The notes under the pieces were generated by a model. The model was not told the DNA's origin. It made no database searches and saw nothing but the letters and a program-made list of their open reading frames with translations. A stretch of DNA of 64,000 nt, from NCBI RefSeq assembly GCF_004027225.2, contig NC_044288.2, positions 1,394,719-1,458,718 of the forward strand, read 5' to 3'. Below are positions 1 to 11,600 of the stretch, piece after piece. This DNA is from Strigops habroptila (Eukaryota > Chordata > Aves > Psittaciformes > Psittacidae). The translations under genes were made by a program, and so were the position numbers. The stretch's first letter is position 1. Every line of letters starts with the position of its first letter.

Positions 1-1041
1 TTACTCTTCTTTGAAGTTCAGCTTGTTCTTCACCTTCTGGGCCATGTAAGCGGCTGTGACGACAGAGCAGGTCACAGTGAAGAGGCATAGGGCAGAGAAA
101 TTATGTGCCAAATCACCCTGAAGAGTGGAATAGATCTGTCGCCTGGACTCGTAGTCCAACACCACCGCCTCGATCTGTGCCAGCGTGCAGAGTACCAGGA
201 ACACGTGAAAGATCTGGTGGCTCTGCCCGAAGAAGTGACATTTCCCGGGGAACCACTTCTCAGGGTAAGGGTGCGAGAAAAAGAAGGCTCCGATCAGGAA
301 GAACAGCACTTGGCACTTGTGGTAGAGAAGGGCCGGGTCATCCCACTCGGAGCGCGGCGCGGTGCAGATGCGGTGAGCCACGGGGCTGATGTCCAGCATG
401 TAGGCCAGGCCGGAGGGCAGCTCCTGGCAGAGCCGGCTCAGGAGGCGAGCAGACTGGTGGTACCGGTACTTGGCATAGCAGGACCCAGCGCAGGACAGCC
501 ACGCTAACAGGGCTGCTGCTGGCATGTAAAACCCCTTGACCTTCTCGTGCCAGCTTGGCTCGATGGCGTAGTAGTAGTGCACCAGAGCGCTGCCATACTG
601 GTAAATGGCAACCCCCACATAGTCCATGAAGAAGAAGCTGTAGTGCCAGAACTCAGATTTGGCCTGCAGAAGGTGAGCGAGGCTGCTGAACATCAGGTAG
701 GTGATTGATGCCGCGATGATGATGAAGAGAGGCTGGGCATGCAGGTCCTGCCCAAAAGCCACTCGCTGAGAGAGCTGCTGGAAGCGCAGCAGCAGGATCA
801 GCGCTGCCACCAGGTGGGTCCAGACATTGATGGCCTCGTTGTGCTGCTGGAAGAGCGTTGAGAAGTAATAGCGCCAGGTCTGCTGCACCGGCCGGTAGCC
901 CGTGTGGATGTAGGGCTTCCAGAAGACCTTTGGCACCTCAGAACTGCTGACAGTGGAGGGAGAGAGGGGGGTCAGCAGCTGAGGGATCTGCCGCACGTTA
1001 ATGAAGAGCCGGCTCAGCTTTTCGGTGACGACTGTTGCCAT
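1..1041 (-). CDS. PAQR7: Membrane progestin receptor alpha (PAQR7), full coding exon
   Basis: Seven-pass plasma-membrane receptor of the progestin and adipoQ receptor family; mPR-alpha mediates rapid non-genomic progestin responses, for example in oocytes and sperm. The 346-residue frame is intact and ends in TAA at positions 3-1, so the stop is the first base triplet of the window. Family signatures are visible: HNEAINVWTH near residues 67-76, SSLAHLLQAKSEFWHYSFFF, DYVGVAIYQYGSALVHYY, and the C-terminal GQSHQIFHVFLVLCTLAQIEAVVLDY block (cited in parts). Length equals human PAQR7. An in-frame ATG lies 11 codons upstream (1074), but MATVVTEKL fits the family N-terminus and follows closely on a plausible splice acceptor (AG at 1050-1049), so 1041 is preferred. 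As in other vertebrates the coding part is one exon; the 5' UTR is spliced from a CpG-island exon near 3265. Confidence 0.95.
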   Translation of the reverse strand: MATVVTEKLSRLFINVRQIPQLLTPLSPSTVSSSEVPKVFWKPYIHTGYRPVQQTWRYYFSTLFQQHNEAINVWTHLVAALILLLRFQQLSQRVAFGQDLHAQPLFIIIAASITYLMFSSLAHLLQAKSEFWHYSFFFMDYVGVAIYQYGSALVHYYYAIEPSWHEKVKGFYMPAAALLAWLSCAGSCYAKYRYHQSARLLSRLCQELPSGLAYMLDISPVAHRICTAPRSEWDDPALLYHKCQVLFFLIGAFFFSHPYPEKWFPGKCHFFGQSHQIFHVFLVLCTLAQIEAVVLDYESRRQIYSTLQGDLAHNFSALCLFTVTCSVVTAAYMAQKVKNKLNFKEE

Positions 1042-1048
1042 GATGCAG

Positions 1049-3264
1049 CTGAACGGGGGGTTCCTGCCACGCAAAGCGACCTTTGGGACGGGGAGAAAAG
1101 AGTTTTGCTTTGGGGTTTAATAGTGACTTTACAAAAAATAAAATCAAAACAACAAGCAGGGGCTGTTTGAACACTTTGGGGTTTTCTCCCAAAGATATGT
1201 AAAGTCATGAGTGACTGGGGAACAGCCTCATTAGAGCTGAAATAAAAGCATTACCAAAAATAGTAATAGGAAGGAGGCTGAAGGGAGATTTAAGAACCCC
1301 TGGAGTGCCCCATGCTGCACAGACGGACAGTCTGGAGGAGTACAGAGGTCGAGGACACAACTATGGGGATAACTGACAGAGTGTTTAACACACCGGGATG
1401 CACCAGTTCCTAGATTACCCTTCCCAGCAGCTTGCTAGACAACCCAAACATCCTAAACAACCTTCCTGCTCCTGCATTTCCCCCCTTGTAAACAGTTTGC
1501 AGTATCTGCCTTTACAAAGAACAAGCCACGTTCCCACAAAGCAGTGGGACAACCCGGTCTGCTTCATGAGGGGTGCATTTGAGAACATAAATATCTAATG
1601 CCAGTGACAGATCTAACTTCCGTGTTTGGAGTTTTGGCCACCTTTTTCCAGCTCCTGCTTTTCCAGGCAGCTTTGCACAAAACCAACACAGTTGGTGAGT
1701 TCATCCTGTTGCATCACCAAGATCCAGCAATGTCATCTGTGCGAGCCAGTGCTTCCATATCTACACTTCGGAAGCTGCTGCCCTTATCGAGACAAGGACC
1801 GCCTTGCTGGCTTGCTCTGCCTTTTCATGGCAACCTTCAAAACATACCGAACAGAACGTGCTTGAAATGAGATTCCACCCCCCCTCCTCTCTACCTGCTC
1901 CTGCTCAGACAGGTTCTGAAGACAAAAGCCCAACTCCCATCCAGCTCTGGTGCTGATTTACACCTCAACTCCTGGCAAGTGCAGTCATCCTGGGGACAGC
2001 TCAGACAGGAAAAGCTCTCTGAAGTTTGGGAACAGGAGGAGGTGGTGATAAGACTGTTTATTTTTAAGATCTCTGCAATTTCCTCATCAAAACAGAGTGG
2101 ATCGATGCGTAACTCGTGCCTGCCCGAGTTTGCTGCATAGCTTCCCTCTTCAATACTCTTATCCCAGGCTAAAGAGGCCCCCCAGCCTGGCCTGGGGCAG
2201 CACCTTGCAGAGGGCAACCCCGGCCCTCGCTTGGTCTCCTAAACCCTCCTGTAACACCACAACATGAACAGGTTGCCAGTGAAAACTTAACTCCATAAAC
2301 CTCTTCTGAACTCGCAGCTACTGAACTGAAGCAGCCTCAAGTCCTGCCGGGGAGACACGGGCAAAAGCAGAACTTCCCGGGTTAAGCTGTTCCGAGCAAG
2401 ATTCAATGGGCTGTTTGAATTGAGAGCTGGTCTGTGCCAGGGCTGCCTCTGCCCAGGACACCCGGGCACAGGGCTCAGCTCCAGACCACGGCACAGCCAG
2501 CAGAATACAAATACCTATGCGAAAGGCCACCCTGGCTCTGGCTGGGGAGACGCTGTGGCAGAAGCAGGGGGGAAGCTGCATTCCAAGCAGCTGAGCACAA
2601 GGCAGGAAAAGGAGCGGTATTTACCTCAGGTCCTCTAAAACTTGTTGGAGCAGGAGTTGATTTGCAAGGCTCTTCGAAGCTATAAAGCCTTGGGCAATGC
2701 TCAGTTATGAACAGAGCACATCCTCCGCAGGGCTGGAAATCATTAATCTGGCTTGTGCGCTGAATAACCACCTCCACATACCTATGAGATGTCAATAACG
2801 TTGCCTCAAATGCCTGTTATTTCCTACAGAGCATTTCCTGTCTCAAGCAGCATCCACCCATCCCACCGAATCCTTCCCCTACAGACACAGCCTCAGCCGC
2901 GGCCATCCGCAGCCGCTGTGCCCCTGTGCGTACATCTGTATTTAACCTCCTACAGCACAAACACGCTGCTTCTCAGCTACATTCGGCTGCATCGCAGCAG
3001 CGGCAGCTCACCGAGCCCGCGGTGCGCCGCAGCGGCCGCGCCCGGGCAGCGCCTCCCGCAACGCCTCCCGGGGCGGGCAGGGATCGGTCCCGCTGTTCGG
3101 GGCCCTCCCCTTCCGGTGCCCCCCCCCCCCCGCCGTGGGACCCCCCCCAACCTGCTGCGTGCTCCGCTCCGCTCCCGCCGCTGCGCACCGAGACCCGCCG
3201 CGCCTCCGCCCCCTGCGCCCGCCCCGCCCCGGCCCCCACCGCGGCCGCTCCCCCCATCTCTTAC
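1049..3264 (-). other. Probable PAQR7 5'-UTR intron (no coding content)
   Basis: Between the PAQR7 coding exon and a GC-rich block near 3.0-3.35 kb I see no conserved coding exon. The minus strand offers an acceptor at 1050-1049 and a donor GTAAGA at 3264-3259, which would make this the 5'-UTR intron. This is an inference from splice-site matches only. Confidence 0.4.
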
Positions 3265-3400
3265 CCGGCCCAACGCGGCCGCGGCCATTCGGGCTTCTCC
3301 ATCCTCTTTGTTTCCCTCCGGCCCGGCTTTTCCTATCGGAGACACCGGTCCTGCTCTGCCCGAGCACCAGCTCCTCCTAGCTGGTTCCCGCCCCTCCCGC
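2985..3400 (-). promoter_or_regulatory. CpG island, likely PAQR7 promoter and noncoding exon 1
   Basis: Dense CpG and GC with several NotI-like GCGGCCGC words stands out from the AT-richer flanks. It lies upstream of PAQR7 in the right orientation, and a minus-strand donor (G|GTAAGA, exon end about 3265) could close a noncoding first exon. No TATA box is seen. The open frames of up to 226 codons here are composition artefacts. Confidence 0.55.
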
Positions 3401-3691
3401 GTTCTCAGATCACTACATCCTTTCACTATTTGCTCCCCCAAAACTTTCATTTTCCCAGAGCAGCTCTGAGGAACTGTGAGTCCAAGCTCAGACCCTGAAG
3501 CTCCAGTTAACCTTGACACAGGCAGCCACATAGAGCAGGACTAAGACAGGGGAACAGAAGGCCTTGAGCTGAGATCTGACAGCTTTGGCAAGTCAGAAAC
3601 TCACTCTCAATGTCTCTTTGTGCTTAACAACCATTTGGGGTTTGGCAGTGCCATCATCCTTCTCCCGCATCTCTTGAAAACACAGGAGGAA

Positions 3692-3692
3692 C

Positions 3693-3716
<24 letters not shown>
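3692..3716. repeat. (CA)n microsatellite
   Basis: About twelve uninterrupted CA dinucleotides in the PAQR7-STMN1 interval. Likely polymorphic; no other function visible. Confidence 0.9.
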
Positions 3717-3719
<3 letters not shown>

Positions 3720-3724
<5 letters not shown>

Positions 3725-5290
3725 GGGACTCTCGCTCTTTTCGCAGCAAGTGAAGAAATACATTAATAATGAAGAATTGAGGGGTTTTGATTGCTAATTA
3801 TGCCTGATCTTGTACACAGCATCTGATCGAGCATCACACCTCCATTATGCAGCACTAGATCTTCAGTGTCATTGGTAAGCACACTACGGAGCAGGTTCAA
3901 GCCTTTGTCTCAAAGCTCAGCTCTGTATTCCGTGGTCCTCACCTCCCCACATGGAGCCTGGCCCCCAGCCCCATGCTCTCAGCTTACACAAGGTTGACAT
4001 GTGCCATTAAAAGCCCTAAACCTACCCTATGCCTCTGCTGCAGATGGGTGGCTGCTCCCTAGGGGGTGAAAGTACAGGCTCTTACCTTAGGATCAAAACA
4101 CTGAAACTCCTTCAGGGAAAGGATCCAATCACATCTTCCCATGCCTGGCTTATCTCAATTCTTCCTTCATTCAAACAGAGTAATATTAGCTTTTGGTTAA
4201 CTATAACTGCTGCAATCAAGGGTGGCAAGTGTGATACATTAGAAAGCTTTCTAAACTGAGGTTCCTTCTTTAGCAAGCCCCAGAAGACAGGTCAAGTGGT
4301 CCAGGATTCATTAGCCCCTTAAAGAAAACAAAAAGAATCTGTCACTTGGGCAGTGCAAGATGCTCCATGCGTGGAGTCAACCTGCAACCAAACCTGGCAG
4401 CCAAGCCTCGAGATCAAGAACACAAAGGGAGCAGGACAGGACCTCACCAGCAGCAGTGCCACCAGTGTTTGACACAAACAGAAGCTGTGAGACCCAAGGC
4501 TTCCCTGCTCTGAGGGAACACACTTATTGAAGCAGAGTACTTCAAGGACATGGGCTTTATACTGAAGTTCTGCGGCTGTTCATACACCAACTGCAGCCTT
4601 GTCTTCCCCAGAGGAGCATGAGCCCCTACAGATGCCCTCAGAGGAAGGGTTTGGGGTGTTTTTAGGCAGCTGTACAAGACAGCAACTTTGCACTCAACCC
4701 ACCCAAAAAGCATCTTTCCTCAGAGCAGAAGTACAGTCATACCCATTCCTCACACACCAGAACAGACACACACGTCCTTGCGCACAGGAGTTAATCTCCA
4801 GCCCGGCCCTGTGGCACAGTGCACTGTCCCCAGGCATCTGGCACACACCAAAACAAGAATAACTCTTGGCCACACCAGCATTGTCATCGGGGCAGGCTGA
4901 GGATCCCAGCTCAGGACAGGTTTCTGCCTTCTATGCTCTGACATCGCAGGACACAAGTCACTATTCAATAGAACAAGTCATCTTCCAGAAACCCTCATCA
5001 AAAACTAGCTCGGATCAGTCATGTGGTAACAAGGACTTGTTTGTTGAAGCATCAGCACCCCAGGGGAGGTGGTTCTGAACTCTTTTGAACAAAAACACAC
5101 AACAGCTGACGACTGCTGAGGTGTCCAAACAAAGCTCTGATTGTAGAATGAAGACAATGGGAGTGCTCTAGGAAAGGCAGCAGCATGCCCATGGATGCAA
5201 GGACCCTTCCACCCAGCACTGGGAGCCTGCTGCCGACCTCAGCCGACCCATTTGGTTTCTCATGTCATTTTCAGAAGTCATTCTCATAAC
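3720..5290. other. PAQR7-STMN1 intergenic interval
   Basis: Unique-looking noncoding sequence between the PAQR7 promoter island and the STMN1 3' end. No exon, RNA gene or mobile element recognised. Confidence 0.5.
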
Positions 5291-5313
5291 AGCACTGTGC
5301 AGCTTTATTTAGT

Positions 5314-5319
5314 CACTCA
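5314..5319 (-). terminator. STMN1 polyadenylation signal AATAAA
   Basis: The minus-strand AATAAA lies 416 bases beyond the STMN1 stop. It is the first canonical hexamer I noticed downstream and defines a 3' UTR of roughly 440 bases. Confidence 0.65.
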
Positions 5320-5734
5320 GTTACAGCAGTATTTTAGCAGACTGGGACAGAGTCAGATTTTTGAAGTGTAACATATTTAGCATGGAACAGTATATTCTAC
5401 TTATTCCTTTCACAAACGTCTTACAGAGCTGATACAGTACTAGCCATCAACCCAGCAGCAAGCGCGCTGGAGTAGAAAAGGATGCAACAAGAAGATAGCT
5501 ACACTGGAAAGACAACACTTTAGAAAAAGTGAAACATGGAAAGTCTCTCCTCTAGCCCCCAAGCAAAGTGTACAGTTTGGATCTAATTTTACAGTTCTAC
5601 ATCAGTTTCTAGAAACTTAAACAAAACAAAACAAAAAAAAACCAGAACCGAAACAAAACCAAAGATAAAACCACTGGCCAGTACAGTCTTTGGATATTTA
5701 GAGGAGGGGGAGAGAGTCAATTTCCAGAATGAAG

Positions 5735-8137
5735 TCAGTCGGTTTCAGCCTCACCAGGGTCTTTGCCTTCTTTGTTCTTTCTAACCTCTTCAATATGCTT
5801 GTCCTGAAAGACAACAGCAAGGAAGCAGTTAGCTGCGCAGGCCTAGACAGGGAGGCTGCAGGCTGGCATAGCAAGCTCCAGCTTGCTTCCCACAGCAACC
5901 TGTGAGCATGGGTTACTGACAGCAGCTACAGGATGAAGCTTTGTAAGAAAGAAGCGAGATGCTGCGCCAACCCCATCCATTCCTTCTCCCCCAAGAGGAG
6001 GATTTCTCCAGATTTAATAATCTTCCAAGATGAGATCACCACAGAACCACCAGGGATGTCTATAGATTCATAGCACCCCCCTCACTTGACCATTTACTTG
6101 GCTTTATTTAATCAGTATTTAAAGTAAGGAGCATGGATAAACTCGCTCCCAAAGGGGAACTGGGACTCCACACCCACCTTCTCCCTCAAGCGTTCCAGTT
6201 TAGCAGCCATTTGTGCCTCACGGTTTTCTTTGTTAGCTTCCATTTTGTGGGTCAGCTTCTCCTCTGCCATTTTGCTGAAGTTGTTGTTTTCCTCAATGGC
6301 TTTCTGAAGCACCTCTTTCTCATGCTCCCGCTTCTCAGCCAGCTGCTTCAGGACTTCTGCTTCATGAGACTAGCAAAACAGAGGATGGGTGCTTTGACCA
6401 TGAGAGATTAATTACACAGACAGCTACAGCTGAGCTGCTCACAGCTCCCAAGAGAAAAGATTTGCTGCTGGTTTACTGGAGAACAGCATAACTTTGACAC
6501 AGAACCAAGCTCTCTGGTGCTCCCCCTACCCACAGAACCTGTATTTCACCATTACAACCTACCACAAGAGGTAAATTTCTGTTGTTACACACAAGTTTTG
6601 TTAATGAGGGTTTCAGGAAAGGGGTGGGGGGGAGGGGTGTAGGACTTTGTAAAGTATTAACACTGATGGATCTTTCCTAGAAGATTCTCACTTCTCTGAA
6701 TGGTGAATCTATGTGATTCAGGTCATACAGGAGGCTGCACTTCCATTAATAAGCCTCTGCATATTCAAGGGCTCCAAGCTACATCTCAACAGCAAGATGC
6801 TGCATCAAGTTAGACACTGCATTCACATACCTTCTCACTGCACATTCACCACTGCATTTTCTAGGAGAAAATGGATCTTATGATGTTAAAGACCAGAAAA
6901 CACACTTCATCCTCAAAGTGCATCCCCTCTCAACTAAACATTTTCTCCCAGTTCTTCAAGTGACCATTCAAGATCGCTTTGGGAACAAAGGTGGAGCTTT
7001 GCAGACCATAACAAAGGTTCCCTAAAGCCCCAGAGACTCCAAAGTAGTTCAATTAATACTTCATTTACCATAATACAAATTGAGAATCACTTGTCCCAAG
7101 CATCAAATTAATAATAATTTAGAAAGCCAAACAAAAAGCAAAACAACTTGCCCAGACTAGTTGAGCAGCGCTCACTTAAGCTGATTCAAATTTACCTTAC
7201 GCCTCTCTTCTGCTGCTTCCAATTTCTTCTGGATCTCCTCCAATGACACATCCTTCTTCTTTGGGGGAGAAAGAGGGAATTCTGGGACTGCTTCTTTTGA
7301 GCGGGGACTGAGTATCAGCTCAAATGCCTGCCCAGAGGCACGCTTTTCCAGTTCCTTCACTTGAATATCTAGGGACATGGCGGGGGGGGGGACGACAAAG
7401 AAACAAAACAATATTTTAAGCCAGGAATTGAACTAACTTGAGCAACAGCCTTCAAAGACTCGGTACCACAAAGCCCACTTAAGGAAGCAGTTAGTATTTG
7501 AGCCAATATTCTTGTTTTAAGCAGCAGCACCACCATCCAAAAACATGCCAGGCAATTTTGTTTGCAGTTCTTCATCGATACCACGTTACCCAAGCACCTG
7601 ACATTTGATTTTAGCCTTTGATATTCAGGGCCATGAAAACAAGATTATCCCCATTTCCAATGAAAATTCACCCGTTCTCCAATGACAAGTTTAAGGAAGT
7701 TTCAAGGTGTTTACCTAAAGACCTGACACAGCCAAGAACTGACACCAGGTTTCAAAGAAACATGCAATCCAGCCTTCTCTTTTCAAACACCTATGAAGAA
7801 GCACATCAGCCCCTGGGCACGGAGTCAGCTGTACCAGCACACCAGCTTTGATCACCAAGATGTCTAGATGATCGTCAGTTCTGTTCACAGAGCAGATGGC
7901 ATGCAGCTGAGCTGAAGCCCATCTGCTAACAGCCTACTCCAAGAGGGCTTTCGTTACGTTTTCACAAGCACCCGGTTTTAACAGCTTCTCCAAAGCAGGC
8001 TCGAGATGGGTGAAAGCCACAGTGAACAACACTTTATTTTACTATATTAGATTTTTTAATTATTTCTGAGGAAATTGAGAGGAAAAAACTGACATAAGAG
8101 CATTTAGTGCATAATACCACATACCAGAAGTAGCCAT
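5735..8137 (-). CDS. STMN1: Stathmin 1 (oncoprotein 18), four coding exons
   Basis: Cytosolic phosphoprotein that sequesters tubulin dimers and promotes microtubule catastrophe. Coding exons: 8137-8125 (MATS plus one base), 7368-7196, 6369-6178, 5803-5735. They total 447 nt, giving 148 residues against 149 in human, and all junctions are GT/AG and in phase. The regulatory serines are conserved at 16 (KRASGQ), 25 (LILSPR), 38 (FPLSPP) and 63 (RRKSHE); Ser63 is the first codon of its exon. The helical tubulin-binding region ([16 protein letters not shown] through [19 protein letters not shown]) is nearly identical to mammals. The C-terminus reads [13 protein letters not shown] 5'-UTR exon probably joins at an acceptor placing the ATG exon at 8168-8125. 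Microexon-sized coding in exon 2 (13 nt) is the ordinary stathmin structure. Confidence 0.97.
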
Positions 8138-8479
8138 GACCAAGAAAATATGACTCCAGAAACCAACTCTGCAAGAACGTCAATCAGTTGGAGTCCTAAA
8201 TAACAAAGAAACATGCTTTTGAATGTTAAGTACATGAATTTAATCTACCTCCTAATAAAAATCGTTAAGCACAATTAGAGCTGCTGAACAAAAGACAAGC
8301 AGGTAGGTTAATGCTGTCAGTAATTCCAGTCAGCCTAGGAGGCTGATGTACATGAACAGCAGAGAGGTTCCCCATTACGGGTGTTGCAGGATCTACGTGT
8401 ACGACTGTAGTCGGGGGTTTTCAGTTCCCGTTTGCTACCCCGTAATCAAGGAACGCAAACAAAGCCTCCCACTCGACCG

Positions 8480-10150
8480 TTCATTCAGCAGCACACAGCG
8501 GATGCGCGCCAGGGCGGCACAGCCGCGCCGAGCTCCTTTAAACGCGCGTTTCTTCGTGCCGCTGCGGGCGGACGCTGCCCGCGGGGCGGGTCGGGAGCGC
8601 GCACACGGCCCCGCGCCTCGCTCAGGAGGGGACGCGAGAAGAACAGAGCCACCGCGCGCGTTAACCCCCGCGGGGCCGCTCCGCTCCCAGCCGCCGCCGA
8701 GGCGGGGCCCGGGGCGCGCGCGCGCGCTCCCGCCGCCGCCCAGCCTCCCCCCGACGGCAATGCTCCCCCCGCCCCTCCGCCGCCAGCCAATGGGAGCCGA
8801 GGCGGAGGCCCCGCCCGCTCCCCCCCGCACGCGCCTTCCCGACCGCACCGAATTCAAACCGCCGGGGAGGGAGCGAGCGCGCGCGCGCCCGCGCCATCCC
8901 GCGCGCGCGGGGGGCTCGAGGGAGGGCGGGGCCAACAGTAACATCCGGGCACCTGCCGCCCCCCGCCGCAGGTGCGGGCCCCGTGCCCCACCCCGGGGCG
9001 AGGGGAACGGGGAACAGACGGGGTTAACGGGGCGGCTGCGGGTCGCAGGACGGGAACCCCCGCACCACCGCCGGCAAGCGGGGCTCAGCCGCGGGGCCCC
9101 GAGCGCGACAGCATAGGGGCGCCCCGCCCGGGCGCCGCCCCTTCCCCACTAACAATGGCGGGGTCCTGTCAGGGAGGGGAGGGGGCGCCGCTGCCGCGAG
9201 CAGGGCGTCGCCCCTCACACGGCGTCGCCCGCTCCCGGGACAATAGACACCCCGCTCCGCACCGGGACCGGGGGCGGCGAGGGGCACCCCCCGCCCATTG
9301 TCTCCCTTCCCTTTGTCACCGCGACGCCCGAGAAGCGGGCGGCGGGCGGGGACACGACCCCCGCCAGCAGAACAGACAAAAGCGGCGGACGCGGCGCCCC
9401 CTCCCCAAGCGCCTGCAAACGACTGCGGCGCCCGCTGCGGTCTCCCTCCCGCTGACCCGCATCCTCAGACCCCCTCACGCTGCGCACCGCCACCCATCCC
9501 CTCTCAGCGCCAAGACCTCCGCTGTGCCACATCCCCCGCTCTGTCAGCACCGAGCGGCCACGGACGCCCGCCCCGATCGCGGAGGTCCCGCGGTGCCGCC
9601 GCGCACCCACCTGCCCGCGCCGCCGCTCCGGCCGCACTCCGCTCCCGCCCGCCGCGCCGCGCACAAAAGCGCCAAACAATGGCACGTGACCCGCCCCGCC
9701 CCGCTTCCATTGGCCGAGCGCGGCGGCACGTGCCGCCCGCCGACGGGGGGGGGACTATCGGCGGGGAGTGAGGCGGGGGGCACGCGCCCCTCTCCCCCCC
9801 GCCCGCTGCATGCCGGGAAATGTAGTCCGTCGCGCGCGCGGGCGGGGAGCGGCGCGGGGCGAGGGGGGCGGCGACCCCCGGGCACGGCGGGGCCCGCGCG
9901 GGGGGTGCGGGGTCTCGCGGCGGTGCCCCCCGCCCCGCGGCCAGCCCCGCGCCCCGCGCCCCGCCGTGTTCGGCGGGCGGCGGGACTCCCATTGTCTTGC
10001 TCCGCGGACCAGGCGGGAGGAGCGGCCCCGGCGCGGCCGCGGTCCGACGGTCGGGGTCACCCGTCCCGCCGGGGGCACTGTCCGGAGTGGAGCTGTGGCG
10101 CGGGCGGTCGCCTCGGGACTGGGCACTCGGTCTCCTCAGGGGCATCGCCG
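8480..10150. promoter_or_regulatory. Large CpG island over the STMN1 5' end
   Basis: About 1.7 kb of very high GC with dense CpG and runs of alternating CG near 8718-8733, 8879-8910 and 9831-9840. It contains the STMN1 promoter and, by inference, its noncoding first exon. Long open frames on both strands (up to 414 codons) are arginine/proline/alanine-rich products of composition and are not genes. Sequence right of 10150 returns to ordinary composition. Confidence 0.8.
9611..9826 (-). promoter_or_regulatory. STMN1 core promoter: ZNF143, CCAAT, GC-box, E-box and E2F motifs ahead of exon 1
   Basis: Read on the minus strand, in order: ACTACATTTCCCGGCATGC (9826-9808), a near-perfect ZNF143/Staf site; CACGTG near 9732; GGCCAATGG near 9713 followed by GC boxes; a second CACGTG near 9683; TTTGGCGC, an E2F site, near 9672; then a GC-rich stretch ending in the donor CAG|GTGGGT (exon end 9611). 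This is what a cell-cycle-regulated TATA-less promoter looks like, and STMN1 is known to be proliferation-linked. The start site itself is inferred to lie between about 9620 and 9670. Confidence 0.6.
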
Positions 10151-11570
10151 CTCACCTCGGGGCCGCAGTCACCTGCGGGCCATGGCCATGTGTGTGAGGG
10201 CACGGGCGCAAGGTGACCACCACGTTCCTCTGGTCACCTCGGGGTCGCAGCCACTGCAGACCAGCCCCAGAGCGGGTCCGTGGCTCTGACAGTGCACCCG
10301 CCCCACCGCCTCTGCAGCGCGTTTTGGGGACGTGGCCACCCACTCCTTTGGGGTGACACCAGCGAGTCAAAGCACATCCACAACAGCCGTGTCCATGCAG
10401 ATTCCATGGTATGCACATAATGGCCCTGTAAAGATGATCCATCCTTGTCCCATGGGCTGCACTGTGAGTGTTCGCCTTTCCAAGATAACGTTCTTGCCAA
10501 GCGTAGGGAAGTGGCTCGCATGCAAATGTGCTTTTAATGAACTGGCTGTGTTTGTGCATGTTCAATACAAATGGCTTGTGCACCATCCCCACGGCAGCTT
10601 CGTGCTACAGCCACTTGAGTTACACCAAGAGTCAATGTGCACAAAAGCAGATGGCCGGAGGACAGCACACACGTTCTGCTGCAATGCAAGCCCAGCACAG
10701 CAGCCTCCATACCCTCAATACCGAAGAACGGACTTTTCCAAAGGACCCACCCTTGTGCACACTCTTAAAAACAAGGATTTTGCACCAAAAACGATAAAAT
10801 AAAAAAAATCCTACCTTGCACACGGTTAATATTGTGACAGAACCGCACAAAGCTTTCAAAACAGAGATTATTTTAAACACTTGCCCTGTTTTTTGCTGAT
10901 CTGATGTCTATTTCCATGGAAACCACATCCAGCCACCGAGCTGCTAGAACTGGGAGAGTTTTCTGCTGGAGTGCCTTGCTGGGCATGGGAAGAGCCATTT
11001 TCCAGCAGCGTGTTAGAACCTTTCTGTGCGATTGAAGGGCTTTCAGAGTCAACATGCGGTGGCTGCTTGGCCCATCAGGGTCATGTCTGGTACATTCACA
11101 GGGTTCCTGGCTCAATAGCAGCGGTAGATGCACAGATAGTACATACAACACATGCGTTTTTAAGTGAAACATCTTGAATGCTTGGATTAAATTGCATGAA
11201 ATGCTGCTGGAAGACAAAGCAGCCAAGAGAGCGTGCCATCAGCCTCTGTTTTACTTGATCGTTTATTAATTATCATCTGTGTAGATCAACAATGTGTTGG
11301 ATGCTTTAATATTAATGCTTTTTAGTAAAATCAGTGAGCTTATCCTGGGATGATCTCAGCATTTCCCAGAGGAAACAAGGCTTCCGGGGCTCAGGGCTTT
11401 CTGTTTGGTACCTGTGTGACTGCCTCTAGTCAGCCCTCACCCCCTAGAGAGATGATGATGAAACATCATTTGCCACCACTGAAGAAGGGATGCAGGCTGA
11501 GATAAACCCAGGAATCATGCAGGGGCTGTTCTCAGTGATTTCCGTCTTATTTCCTGCGCTTCTCATAGGG

Positions 11571-11600
11571 AAAAAAAAAAAAAAAAAGAAAGAAAGAAAG
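11571..11600. repeat. Poly(A)/(GAAA)n simple repeat
   Basis: A run of about 17 A followed by three to four GAAA units. It could be the tail of an ancient retroposon, but no body is recognisable on either side. Confidence 0.8.

Noticed and set aside
1042-1074. Upstream in-frame ATG of PAQR7 at 1074
   Set aside because: The extra 11 residues do not match the family and a splice acceptor probably lies between the two ATGs.
8845-8865. CHR-like TTTGAA next to GGCGG on the minus strand as a cell-cycle CDE/CHR pair for STMN1
   Set aside because: Spacing is wrong (zero instead of four bases) and it lies far downstream of the better-supported promoter at 9611-9826.
8972-10216. 414-codon plus-strand open frame in the STMN1 CpG island
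   Set aside because: Extreme Arg/Pro/Ala/Gly composition, no domain, lies over the promoter of STMN1 and has equally long frames on the other strand.
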